NCBI RefSeq assembly: GCF_035046485.1 | Contig: NC_085138.1 | Coordinates: 341,260,263-341,324,262, forward strand | DNA from: Aedes albopictus | Lineage: Eukaryota; Arthropoda; Insecta; Diptera; Culicidae | Length of the DNA: 64,000 nucleotides | Reading direction: 5' to 3' | Shown: one piece after another, positions 33,101 to 44,989 of the stretch | Position numbering within the stretch: position 1 is the first letter of the stretch | Layout of the letters: the number at the start of each line of letters is the position of its first letter | Notes under the pieces: model-generated | Database searches by the model: none | Seen by the model: only the letters and a program-made list of their open reading frames with translations | Told to the model about the DNA's origin: nothing | Made by a program: the position numbers and the translations under genes

Positions 33101-35770
33101 AGGGTCTATTGATAAATGTCCAATGAAATAATTCGAAATGAAATCTCGTGATAAAATGCTGTAATTATCTATGTAGGAATTCTTGGAACAATCTTTAAAT
33201 CGTGAGAAAAAAAAACTGTGAAGGAATATCTATAGAAACCACTGAAGAGTTTATGGGTAAATTCCTGTAGCAACCTTTTGAATATTTTTGGAAGAGTACT
33301 CGGAAGAAAGACTGAAAGATTTTTTGACAGAATATGCTAAAGGATTCCTAAAGGATCCTTTGAAAAAATATCGTCGCAAAATCTGGGAATCTCTTATTCT
33401 TGGGAGCACCATCTTGTTTCAAGTATCCTTAGCTTATTCAAAATGGACTTTTCATGTCATCCGACATCGTCAGTTTTTTTTCTCATAACTTAAACCATGC
33501 CCTTTGAAACCCCGGCTTCTTGTCCGCTTCCACTGTCTTTGGATTTCCCACTTCTTGCTCAAATCATAATTTTCCTTCAAAATCCGCAGCTGCATTCTTG
33601 AAACTCCATTATCCTGTCTGGTTTCTCTCAATTCAATACTTACCTTGGTTCAATTCATTTTGATATTTATTATTTCAGAAATATTTCTACCCTAAAATGC
33701 GCTCTAGAAATTTATATTGATCCCAAAAGTCATATGGGGAAACTTACACTATTTCTTCAGTTTTGTTGTCTTCGTCCTGGGGTTTTATGATCAGAGTTGG
33801 CTTCTAATCATTCCCAACCAAGCTGAATTATATGACCGTTTCACGCAATTGGGCCGACAAAACCCTCATGACGAAGAGAACAAACCTGCCGATAATACCC
33901 AAAGTTACACTTTTTACAAAAACTTAGACTTGAAGGCACAAAACTCAAATATGAATCCATTTGGTCTACGTAGTTTATGAAAATAGAATAACTAGCGACT
34001 GTTCGTGGGACTAACATTTAGTTTGCCACGCCCAGCGTCAGTAGCGGTACTAGAAGTGTCAAATGAATTTTATTTATCAAAACATAATTTCAGAGCATCT
34101 TTTCTCTACAAGATAAACAATTTAAAATAATCAATTATTGCAAGTAAAGTTATTAAAATAATTAAACAAGAAAAGTAATTATAGCACCAATGGAGGTCTA
34201 GTATATTTCCATTTTTATGAACGGCCCCTCACAGAAAATTGTAATTCATGATTAGCTACTACATTTATGTTTCGAGCAGATTCTCTAGAATGTGAATATT
34301 TTAGTTACTAGCATTTGCGACAGCTAGTGAAACATTTATCCAAAGTAGCCAAGCCATTCAGAAGTTATGAATTTTCAGATATACCATTTGAAATATACGA
34401 AAAATATCCACAAATATTCACTCCACAACACACATAACTTTTAAACTGGTTGATAAAAGTTGATTGAATAATTAACAAATTCACATGTTGTTAAGCAATC
34501 AGCAGCGGCTGACCTACGAATATGTTCATTCTCGACAACGCTAAAAACATATGCAAGCATTTTTATTGACCTTGTTACATTTCACTTCTCTAATATGCAT
34601 CGTTTATGTCCATACAATCAACGATTATGCCATTAGTCAAGAACATGCGCATCATTATTTGGTGATGTATTTTAATATTTCCAAAACATATCTTTCACAG
34701 AGTAAACTCAATCGCACAAAGAGAAAGTTACGATCATGCTTCAGCAAAATGCCACTGCTTTACGTTAGCAGTAGAATTTCATTCAATTATCCCACCCGAG
34801 ATGCCACCTTCCCGTGTGTTTTTTTCGGTCTCCGCTTTGTGCGACAACGAACAAAACTGGTTTGACTTGCTCAGCCGTCCTGCTGCTGCTGGTCCGTTGC
34901 TTACACACACATGCAAGCGCATAAAAATTGCTGTTGTCCACTTCAAAGAAAAATGGTTTTGATATGGAAAATGACATTTTCCACTAATTATGTCTTCGAC
35001 AAAAATCTTCCTCTTGAAATTTCCTATCTTTGGACGGGACTCAAAAAAGGGCTTCTCATGCAAAGTTTCCGAGATATTGCTGTGCAAAGTAAAAATTTGG
35101 CTGAAAAAAAGTCACCACAATTTTGTTCAAAAATGGTTTTTGAAAACTGATAATCATTTTCCACAAGTTAAAAAATTCCAAGTGATACCCTGATCATTCC
35201 TCTAACTGTGCACGGAGACCGTTTTCAAAAATAAAGCTTCATTATTTTTTAAAAAATCATAGAGTAAAAAGTGAGGAAATGCTTCCAGTTTCACCTTAAT
35301 GTACATTTATAGGGTTCTGGAAAAATAGAGGCCCATGAAATGCAATCCCACTTTGATTGCCAACTTTCAGGCTATTTCGTGCAGCGGTCAAGTACTAGAG
35401 ATGCAAACCTTTCCCTGCCACGGACTTCAAGTTGTTGAGCTCAAGTATCGATCCCTGATGAAACGACATGCTCGATAAGGATTAGTTTTCCTAGACAAAA
35501 CCAAGCTATGAACACAGCGACAAATGCTGTGAACTAAAAGGCAAACTGCCAACTAAAATACAATTCCAGGATGACTGATGGGCACAAACCCTTACATGAA
35601 ACCTCGTCATCCTGTGATCGGAAGGAGTTATCCATCTGGATAACAGGGCACATTTATGTTATGTGTTGTGCTGCGTCAATTTGTGATGTTCCTAATTTGT
35701 AAGGTTTTATGTGTATCGTGATATGTTGATCCTTTAATAATAATTAATTTCTTTTATTTTTGTAACATTC
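33100..35770. other. Unassigned AT-rich DNA
   Basis: No domain, RNA gene or element end is recognised. The 87-codon frame at 33717 and the 60-104-codon frames at 34551-35193 have no features I know. About 35395-35700 has higher complexity and could be an unrecognised element tail. Confidence 0.4.
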
Positions 35771-35779
35771 TACATATAT

Positions 35780-36650
35780 TCCTTGTATAATTCTCCAGAG
35801 ATGCCTTCAAGAATTCCTGAAAGAAGTATTACTTGATATTTGCCCAGAAATTCCTATACAAAAGTTTTAAGAAATTTTTCTGAAAGATCTGTTTAAAATT
35901 AAGGGATTGCATCAATTCCTTGGAAGGATTTATTCAGCCGTTTTTTTTTTATTCTTCAATTATACCTCCTAAGATTCTCTTAGGAACTCATTAATCCACG
36001 ATTTATTGCTTGGCCAGATTTTTTTCAAGAAATTCTTAAAGGAATACCTCCTGAAGGTTCTTCGTTAATCCCAAACAATTCTATTCCTCCAGATATGTCT
36101 ACAGTGATTCCTTCAAGAATTTCTCCAATATTTTTTTCCTAAAATTACTGCAGGGTTTCCTTCAGAAATTCTCCGAAAATTGTTTCTGAGATTTTTGATC
36201 AGGAATGGTACAAGAAATGTTTCTATGAATTTCATCAGAAGTGTCCCAAGAGTTCTTCAAGGAAATCCTCCAGAAATTTGTTCAGGGTTTCTTCGAGAAT
36301 TCTTTCATTGTCTTTGACTATTATATCTTCAGAAATTCCTGCTGAATGCTTTTTGAGAATCATTCAGAAATACCTCTTCGGATCCTTCGGAATTTGAAAA
36401 ATCTCTTCAAGATTTTTTTTTCCAACACTTCCACATAAATTCCATCTTAAAACCCTTAGGGATTTTTTTCTCAAAATTACTTCCAAAGTTCAACCTGAAG
36501 TTTCTAATGACATTCTTCAAGATATTCCTCCAAAGGTATCGCAAGGTTTTCTTAAAAAATTTCTCCATTTTTTTCTAACAGTACCTCTAGGAATGTCCAG
36601 CGTATGTTGGATTTCTTCAAAAAATTGTGCAGTAATTCCTTTTAAAATTT
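35780..36650 (+). repeat. Degenerate 12/24-bp minisatellite
   Basis: Worn TTCCTCCAGAAATTC/TTCTTCAAGAATTCC units, AT-enriched compared with block 1, ending shortly before the small inverted-repeat element at 36688. Confidence 0.65.
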
Positions 36651-36687
36651 ATTTAGAGAATGCTCCATTATTATTTATGCAATTTCC

Positions 36688-36933
36688 GTCAACCCCCGTT
36701 GGTATGAACAACACTTCATGCAAACCAACGGGATTCATTTTTTATTTTGAACTTCTAGTAACCCTATAGGCAACGAAAAACACACTGATGGTAACCCTTT
36801 TTGCTGTTTTGTTTTGATTCTGCGTTCCGTTCCATGACGTTTGAACTATTTTTAGTGTGAACGATGTGCAGATTAGAGGGGGTCAAAATTAAAAGTGTTC
36901 AGATTAGATGAGGTCAAACCAACGGGGGTAGAC
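36688..36933. mobile_element. 246-bp inverted-repeat element (MITE)
   Basis: The left end GTCAACCCCCGTTGGT (36688-36703) and the right end ACCAACGGGGGTAGAC (36918-36933) are inverted matches at 15 of 16 positions. It is non-coding. Internal words TTAGAGGGGGTCAAA and TTAGATGAGGTCAAA form a direct pair near the right end. I found no convincing target duplication. Confidence 0.75.
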
Positions 36934-36974
36934 GGTTCTACTAAATTTTCCGAAGAAATTCCTGGAGAAATCTT

Positions 36975-39970
36975 TGGGTTCACCGTAGAGTGCAGCGAGC
37001 TCATGGTTCATCCTCCTCCGCTACACACCGTTCTCCTGCACGCCACCGAAGATCGTCCTTAGCACGCATCGCTCGAAAACTTCGAGTGCTTGCAGGGCCT
37101 CCTCGAGCATTGTCCATGTCTCATGTTCGTAGAGCATCACCGGTCTTATTAGCGTCTTGTACATGGTACATTTGGTGCGGAAGTGAATCTTTTCTGTCCG
37201 CAGTTTCTTCTGGAGCCCGTAGTGCACGACTTCCACTGATGATGCTTCTTCGTATTTCACGGCTCACGTTATTGTCAGCCGTTAGCGAGGAACCGAGGTA
37301 GACGAGTTCTTCTACTACCTCGAAAGTATCCCCGTCTATCGTAACATCGCTGCCAAGGTTTGTCCTGTCTCGCACAGTCCCACCTACCAGCATGTACTTT
37401 GTCTTAGCCGCATTCACCACCAGTCCGACCTTTGCTGCTTCACGTTTCAGGCGGGTGTACAGTTCTGCCACCGTTCCAAATGTTCTAGCAATAATATCCA
37501 TGTCATCCGCAAAACAGACAAATTGACCGGATTTCGTGAAGATCGTACCCCGACTGTTGAGCCCGGCTCATCGCATAACACCCTCCAGGGCGATGTTGAA
37601 GAGTAGGCAGGAAAGTCCATCACCTTGTCGTAGTCCTCGTCGAGATTTGAATGAACTGGATAGTTTACCCGAAATCCTTACGCTGTTCTGCAAACCGTCA
37701 ATCGTTGCTTTTATCAGTCTGGTCGGCTCCCGGTCGTTTCCCGGGAAAGCTGTTCTCGTCCATGATGTTCCATAGCTCTGTGCGGTCGATACTGTCGTAT
37801 GCCGCTTTTAAGTGATGCGTTAAGACCTGGTATTCACGGCAGTTCTGGAGGATTTGCCGTACGGTGAAGATCTGGTCCGTTGTCGACCGGCCGTCGATGA
37901 AACCGGCTTGGTAACTTCCCACGAACTCATTTACTTTAGGTGAAAGACGACGGAAGATGATCTGGGATAGCACTTTGTAGGCGGCATTCAAAATGGTGAT
38001 CGCTCGAGAGTTCTCACATTACAAATGGTCGCCTTTCTTGTGAATCGGGCAGATTACCCCTTCCTTCCACTCCTCCGGTAGCTGTTTGGTTTCCCAGATC
38101 CTGACTATCAGCCGATGTAGACAAGTGGCCAACTTTTCTGGGCCCATCTTGATGAGCTCAGCTTCGGTACCATCCTTACCAGATGCTTTGTTGGTTTTGA
38201 GGTGGTGAATGGCATCCTTAACTTCCCTCAGCGTGGGAGTTGGTTCATTTCCGTCCTCCGCTGCGCTGGCGTCGTCGTCTCCGTTGCCGTTGGCTCCCGT
38301 GCCTACGTTCTCCACGCCATTCAGGTGCAGATCGAAGTGGTGCTTCCACCTTTCGATCACCTCACGTCCGTCCGTCAAGAGGCCTCCGTCTTTATCCCTG
38401 CATATTTCGGCTCGCGGCACGAAGCCGTTGCGAGATACGTTGAGATTCTGATAGAACTTCCGTGTTTCTTGGGAACGGCACAGCAGTTCCATTTCTTCAC
38501 ACTCCGCTTCTTCCAGGCGGCGCTTTTTCTCCCGAAAGAGGCGGGTCTGCTGTTTCCGCTTCTGTTTGTAACGTTCCACGTTCTGACTCTTGCTGCAGCA
38601 TTACCGCCCTCGCTGCGTTCTTCTCCTTCAAAACCGTTCTGCACTCTTCGTCGAACCATTCGTTCCGTCGATTCCGTTCCACGTACCCGATGGTGCTCTC
38701 GGCTGCGTCGTTGATGGCTGCTTTCTCTGTACTCCAGCAGTCCTCTGGAGGGACCTCATTGAGCTCGCCCTCGCCTGGCAAGCGGCCTCGAGATTCTGCG
38801 CGTATGCTGAGGCTCTAGATTGTACCGTGGCGGACGCCGGTACCGTACATTGTTGATGACGGAAAGTTTTGGGCGTAGTTTGACCATCACCAGATGGTGG
38901 TCGGAGTCGATGTTGGCGCCACGATAGGTCCTGACGTCGATAATGTCGGAGAAGTGCCGTCCGTCAATCAGAACGTGGTCGATTTGAGATTCCGTCTGCT
39001 GTGGTGATCTCCAGGTGAAACGATAAGAAAGGCTGTGTTGGAAAAAGGTGCTACGTCTGGCCATATTTTTGGAGGCGGCGAAATCAATGAGTTGTAGGCC
39101 ATTTTCGTTCGTCTGCTGGTGGGCGCTCAACTTACCGATCGTCGATCGTTAATTCCTCCTCCTGGGCTACCTGAGCGTTCTAATCTCCTATAATGATCTT
39201 GATGTCGTGGCTTGGGCAGCGATCGTACTCGCGTTCGAGCTGCGCGTAGGATGCGTCCTTGTCATCATCAGTACTTCCGGAGTGTGGGCTGTGTACGTTT
39301 ATTATGCCTCTGCATATCACCCATCACGATGAAAGCTGTTCCCAGCTCGCGTGTGTTGCCGAAGCTCTGGTAGATGGTATGATTACCTCTAAACGTTCGC
39401 GCCATGGATCCTGTCCAACACACCTCTTGCAGCGCTACGATGCCGAACCCATGGTCCTTCAGTAGATCGGCGAGTATGCGGGTGCTCCCAATGAAGTTGA
39501 GAGATCGGCAGTTCCACGTACCGAGTTTCCAATCGCAAGTCCTTTTTGTTCACTGGGGTCGTTGCCGTTGGTCTCGGTTCGTATTATTCTGTTGCTGATT
39601 TTCCGTTACAATGGTTTTTTACGGCTGGCTCGTAGGGCCTGACACCAACCCCCTACTTTCCGGAGGACCATAGTGCACAGTTGAGCTTAGAGTCCTTCCC
39701 TGGCACTCGGACGTAGATCAGCCGCCCCTAACATGGGGATCAGAAGCTGTTGTGAGCCGCTCCTCCTGGAGAACAGACGCTCAGGTTTGCCGAAGCAACC
39801 CCCCCCCCCCCTTCCCTGTCAGCCTACGACCAAAGTTCCCACCGGGGTTGATTACCCGATCTTCCCTAAGGTTGCTCATAGTTTCCGGCCGGTACCACGA
39901 GGAGGTAGGAATAGGAGTTGCTGGGCAGAGGTCAGTGGATCATAATGGGATCCACTCCGTGCCGGAGACA
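36975..39970 (-). pseudogene. RTE-clade non-LTR retrotransposon, degenerate, 3'-truncated
   Basis: Read on the minus strand from about 39970: a 5' untranslated region, then an apurinic endonuclease domain (GTWNCRSLNFIGS near 39526-39489; ESQIDHVLIDGRHFSD and DSDHHLVMVKL near 38985-38880). A linker follows, then the reverse transcriptase (TNKASGKDG, PEEWKEGVICPIHKKGD, YQAGFIDGRSTTDQIF, RRGLRQGDGLSCLLFNIALEG, and FADD at 37513-37502), and the YLGSSL region near 37310. Motif A has lost four codons at about 37811: LTHHLKAAYDS stands where the family has HHLFIDFKAAYDS, so one catalytic aspartate is missing. Stops and frameshifts interrupt it, for example just before ADQTDK. It ends abruptly at 36975 in minisatellite, without tail or poly(A). 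It cannot be active. Confidence 0.9.
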
Positions 39971-40539
39971 TGGAACTAAATGAGTCAAACTCTGGATGCT
40001 ACTATTTGAAACTACATTCATCCATAGTTTAGTTATGAATCAAGGCGTAGCCAACAACACTTCAAACAACCATTGAACATTGTTCTGGAATTGTATGAAT
40101 TATACAATTATTTGAATTGGAACGTTTTCGGAAATCATTCACTCCTATATTTTCCTAGCCTTATCGTTCCGCCGAAAATTCAAAATAAACGTCAACCATC
40201 AATCTCTGCGAGCAATCAATTAGTGTTCTACTGAGCGGGCACATTCCTCAAACATTTTAACCTAGCTATCAAACTGCAACAAATCCTCCGAAACGCCGAA
40301 ACACCGCCATCAGCCAGTCAATCTGACGTAGCCGTCGCAGTCGTCGTCAGTCCATAAATCACGCTCCGACAAGATGTTTTGATTAGTTTCGGCTCGAAAT
40401 GGCCCAAGACGCTATAAATTTTTCACGCTTCTCGACATAGCTGCATTGTTAGGTTTTCCTTTCTTTATTGTTAGCCTATGGCGGAGCAGAGCAGAGCAGA
40501 TGTCTACTAAGCTGATCGATAATCTCTAGCACACGCGTC
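39970..40539. other. Unassigned, non-repetitive flank
   Basis: No gene is recognised. About 40280-40530 is less AT-rich, with GCTATAAATTTT near 40408 as a possible TATA-like word. This is too weak to call a promoter. Confidence 0.35.
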
Positions 40540-40849
40540 CTTCTCGGTAGAGGTGTGCGCCGCCGCGCCACGCCGACGCCGCCGCCGATTATTTTTCGGC
40601 GCGCCGCCGCTTACGCCGCCGAGCTTCATTTTTCTACGCCGATCTCAAAAACGCATTGATAAATTGTATTATTTATTGATTTATTTCATTACAATATTTC
40701 AAGCAATTCATTGAAGTGACATGCATACATAGCATCAAATTGCACTTAGTTCCACCGGTAGTTGTTCTAAATTCGAAACTTCGTATGTCGCGTCAACGAT
40801 TTTTTGATAGTGATAAAGTTTGTCCTTTGAATTAAATTGAGTTCACAAG

Positions 40850-41650
40850 GATACCAGGGGTTCCTGAAGATAACTGATGGCTGAAGAAAGAATGTAGGAA
40901 TTCCGAAGATTGAAGAAAATGCTAGTGATTCTGAAAAAATGTGTTTGTCGGGTTCATCTCCAGAAGAGATGAAATTTCTCTAGTAACTCTTTTGAGGATT
41001 CTTCTAGCAGTTTCGCCAAGAATTCCGCTAAGACTACCCCCGGGAATTCTAGAAGGTCATTCGGGAAATCCGAGGGTTTCCTCCGAGACATCCTCTAGGA
41101 GTTTCTCCGGGCATTGCTACAGAAGTTTCACTGGGAATTTTTGTAGTACTTCCTCTAGAAATTCCTCTAGAGTTACTCAGGGTATTCTTTTGGGAGATCC
41201 TCCGGGAATTCCTCTAGAAGTTTTCCCTGGAAATTACTTTAAGTAGGAGCACCTCCGGGAATTCCCCCATGAGTTCTTCAACGAGTTCATTCGGGAATTT
41301 ATTAACGAATTTCTTTGGGAATTCCTTTAAGAGTTCAAAGTAATTGCAGTTCATCCTGTAATTCCTCAAGGAGTTCTTCCGGGAATTTCTCTGGGAGTTC
41401 TTCTGGCAAGTTCTATAGCAGTTCCTCCTGGAATTCTTTCAGGAGTTTCTTTAAGAATTCTTCCGGAAATTATTCAAGAAGTTTCTCCGTACATTCCTCT
41501 AGAAGTTCCTCTTTGAAATTCTCTAGGATTTCCTCCGGGAATTTCTCTACGAGTTCCTTCGGGGATTCCTTACCGATTTTGTTTCCGGGAATCACACTAA
41601 GAGTTTCACCGTGACTTTCTCTAAAGTTCTTCCGGGAATTTGTCTAGGAG
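40850..41650 (+). repeat. Minisatellite cargo of the hAT-like element, left part
   Basis: Units such as TTCCTCTAGGAGTTCCTCCGGGAATT. Compared with the blocks outside, these favour CTCTAGGAG and CCGGGAA over CTCCAGGAA, a distinct sub-family. The Ser-rich frames at 41315 are artefacts. Confidence 0.85.
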
Positions 41651-41653
41651 TTT

Positions 41654-42730
41654 GGGGTCAAATTGATCAGTTTAAAACAACTTTTGCGGATAACATTGAT
41701 GGCAATTCAAATGTTGCCAAAAGAATTTCTGTAAAATCAATACTTAGTGGATTTCCATAAAACCATATGACAGAATTTTGTTCAACAAATTTTAACTTTT
41801 AGGCAAATTACTTAAAAAAAAAGAAGATGCCAATTTGGGGCGAAATTGATCAGTATACAAATCATCGGTTAAAAAGAAAAATTTCCTTATCCACTTAATT
41901 TAGCTCTTCTAAACCCAAATAACTCGTCAAAACTCTTACTACTAGTGAATTTGGCCAAACTGCTCATAATCGCATAGTTGACGTAAGCGCCATTGTAGTT
42001 TCCAACACACTTTTGAAATTTTAACAATGATTAATGCAAAGTTTATGATTTTTTTTCGCGTTGATATCTAGCTAGTGATTAGATCTTGTGCTTTATTGAA
42101 TAAAACTGGTCATAATCATGCACATTTGATAGATATTAACTTGTGAATGCTGACATTGTCAATGGTGGTTACGTCAACTATGCGATTATGGGCAGCAAAT
42201 ACCAAATTAAATTTTGAAATTTCCTCCCTTAACGCCTAAATGTAGGCAATTTACTTTGAAATAAGTGATACTTGTTACAATAAAGGACTTTTTCGTCAAA
42301 AAAAGAACATTTTTAACTTATTCATATTCAGAATCGCTTCATAACTTTCCAACCAAGGCTCCACAAAAATGTTGAAACAAAAAAAATACGGGAAGTCCTA
42401 GTGACAATCGATTGTTTAGAAGCAATGATTTCAGCTAAGTAAGAAATACATTGCAAATTCCTAAAAATATATGGCAAAACTAACTTTTTTCTAACCAAAT
42501 AAAAGTCTAAAATCATCTGTAGACATCTTGATTTATTTATTTATTTATTTGATCTACATCAACAGGCTTACTAGAGCCCCAATGGTGGTTTTAAAAAAAA
42601 AATCTAGATGAGATCTAGATGAGGTTAGAAGCTTGAGATCATTGCGACGCTTAGAAGTTCCTGGTATGCAATTAGAATGTAGCACCAAAATGATCAATCA
42701 ATCAACCACCCCGCTGATCAATTTGACCCC
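41654..42730. mobile_element. 1.08-kb element with GGGGTCAAATTGATCAG inverted ends
   Basis: GGGGTCAAATTGATCAG (41654-41670) is the exact reverse complement of CTGATCAATTTGACCCC (42714-42730). It interrupts the CTCTAGGAG minisatellite, which resumes at about 42740. An internal GGGGCGAAATTGATCAGT lies near 41836. No transposase. Near 42533 is a (TTTA)n tract followed by GATCTACATCAACAGGC, probably a short retroelement tail. No clear target duplication. Confidence 0.82.
41960..42195. mobile_element. 236-bp inverted-repeat element nested in the previous one
   Basis: A ~36-bp inverted repeat: CATAATCGCATAGTTGACGT inside 41960-41995 pairs with ACGTCAACTATGCGATTATG inside 42160-42195. The outer CTGC/GCAG also pair, with a few mismatches near the inner end (GCGCCATTG against CAATGGTGG). 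Non-coding. Confidence 0.85.
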
Positions 42731-42739
42731 GGTTTACGT

Positions 42740-43840
42740 TACTTCCGGGAATTCGAATCCTTGGGAATACCTTTTCGAGTTTCACCGGGAAAAAGTTCCC
42801 CAGGCAATTTCACTACGAGTTGCTCTATAAGTTTTTGCTAGAAGTTGCACTGGGTATGCCATCAGTTTCCTTCGAAAATTCCTTTAAGAATTCCCCCGGA
42901 AGTTCCTCTAGAAGTTCTTCCGGAAATTCCTCTAAAGTTCCGGAAATACATCCAAGAGTTTCCCTGAAGGTTCTTCTAGGAGTTCTCCCAGGAATTTCTC
43001 TAGAAGTATCTGAGTTCCTCCGGGAATTCCTCTACGAGATCTTCCGGGAATTTCGCCACGAATTTCTTGGGAATTCTTCTAGGAGTTCCATCGATAATTT
43101 TTCTAGAACTTCTCTCAGGAACTTATGTGGGAGTTCATCCGGCAATTTCTTTAGAAGTTCCTCTGGGAATTCCACTACGAGTGCCTCAGGGAATTTCTTT
43201 ACGCATTTCTATGGGAATATCTCTGTAGATATCCTGCTGGGAATTCCTCAAGAAATTCTTCCTGGAAATCCTTTAAGAATTCATCCGGAAACTCATCTAG
43301 GAACACCTCTGGTAATTTCGCTACGAGTTCCTCCTTGAATTCCTTTCCGAATTTCTTCAGCAATTTCTCTAGGAGTTCCTCTGGAAATTCGTTCAAAGGC
43401 TTTCTGTCAATTACTTTACTAGTGGCTCTAAAAGTATTTCTGAGAGTTGCACAACGAACGACCGGAATTTACAACGATAATTCTTCTATGAGTTCCTCCG
43501 GTAATTCCCCTAAGAATTCCTTCGGAAATTGCTCTAGGAGTTCTCCCGTGAATTCCACTAAGATTTCCTCTGGCAAATCCTCTTAGAGTTCCTCCGGCAA
43601 TTTCTTTAAGAGTTCTTCTTAGATTTGTTTCTGGAATTCTTCCAGGAGTTTCCCCAAACGTTTCTCTAAGAGTTCATTAGGTGTTCTTTTGGAAATTCGT
43701 TTAGGACTTCATCCGGGTATCCCTCTAGGTATACCTACAGGAATGCCTCTACGAGTTCCTCCGGGAATTCCGTTAAGAGTTTATTCGCAAATTCCTCTAG
43801 AATTTCTTCCGGAAATTCCTATGGGAAGTCATTCTAGATA
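42740..43840 (+). repeat. Minisatellite cargo of the hAT-like element, right part
   Basis: The same CTCTAGGAGTTCCTCCGGGAATT sub-family as at 40850-41650, in the same orientation. This shows that the 1.1-kb element split one array. Open frames here are repeat translations. Confidence 0.85.
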
Positions 43841-44156
43841 TTTTTTGGGCAGCTGATTGATGATTCACTATAACAATTATTTCAATAAATTTTCAAAAAC
43901 CATTTGAAAATAAAAAAAAATTAAAGAAACCGTAACTATAAACATGTCATTGCATCTTCAACATGATGAGTTACTAAAAAATAAAACACTGATATTGATT
44001 AATGGAATAAACAAAAAAAAATTATCGCCACGCCGTTTCACGCCGCCGCCGAAAATTCATTCGGCGTCACGCCGATCACGCCGCCGCCGCCGGCCAAAAA
44101 GGTGGAAAACGCCGCCGCCGACAGATTTCAAATCGGCGCACACCTCTACTTCTCGG

Positions 44157-44985
44157 CACGCAGCAACAGCAAACGGAAAGCGACGCGCCGCCACGCAGCA
44201 TTCGAGGAATTCACCGCACCCGCACCGCGACCCAGTGGAGTCGAAGCATAAAAATTTCAACAAGAGTGGCGCATCGGAGGCATGCGACACATTTCCCGAT
44301 CAGATCGGGAAAACATAGAAAAGAACTAACAGGTTGTGTAGTTTTTTTTTACATATGGCTTAAATTTGAAAGATTAGTATAAAACATAATAAATGCATTA
44401 ATATGCATTTTTATAAATCTCTAAAAAAGAGCTATCTGACACACATTCACCAATACTCATCGTTGTAGCAAAATTTCATAAAATGTTATTCTTTTTATAA
44501 CTGTTGTTATCACAATAATATAAAAATATCGCTACACGATTCCAATCGGGTACATACTGCCGGCTACGGGGGCGACTCTAAATTTAATTAACTGCCCCCC
44601 TTCTGGGACTGTCTGGTTCCGTTCCGTTCCGTTCGGATCCGATCCGATTTCACGAATGGGAATAGTGGCTTATTGTCGCCACAACGGTTATTGCTGCGAA
44701 AACAACAACAACGACAGCGTGCGCTGTCTCGGCGGGATTCCATAGGGGACAAACTCTCTGTGTTTTTGTCTAGCGATCGGAATGGCTGACGGTTGCCGCC
44801 AACTCAAACAAAACTAGCTAGGTATTCCAACTGTTTTTAGTCATCACATGGTGACACGGGTGGCGGCCGCATGGCGTGGGCGTGTATGCTACTGTCCTAC
44901 TGGCGACATGAACCAAAACTCCGTTTTCGGTTGACTGCAACATGTTTTCATTATACCTTATTAAAGAAAACGAATAATTTTCATA
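44157..44985. other. Unassigned flank, locally GC-rich
   Basis: 44157-44310 is GC-rich and free of known repeats. It joins 40539 if the hAT-like element is removed. 44620-44650 has GTTCCGTTCCGTTCC/GGATCCGATCC short repeats. No gene can be supported. Confidence 0.4.
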
Positions 44986-44989
44986 TTCA

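Larger units (their letters stand above)
40548..44148. mobile_element. 3.6-kb hAT-like non-autonomous element
   Basis: The ends TAGAGGTGTGCGCCG (40548-40562) and CGGCGCACACCTCTA (44134-44148) are perfect 15-bp inverted repeats. They are flanked by a perfect 8-bp target duplication CTTCTCGG (40540-40547 and 44149-44156). An 8-bp duplication and a TAGAGGTGTGC-type end are hallmarks of the hAT superfamily. GCCGCC-rich stretches lie just inside each end (40558-40645 and 44028-44125). No transposase is encoded. The interior is minisatellite (40850-41650, 42740-43840) around a 1.1-kb inverted-repeat element. Confidence 0.88.

Noticed and set aside
38202..38856. Plus-strand frames up to 170 codons
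   Set aside because: Antisense shadows of the minus-strand RTE-clade LINE, whose recognisable domains are all on the other strand.
40408..40440. TATA-like GCTATAAATTTT as a promoter
   Set aside because: A single AT-rich word with no initiator, no downstream ORF and no transcript evidence.
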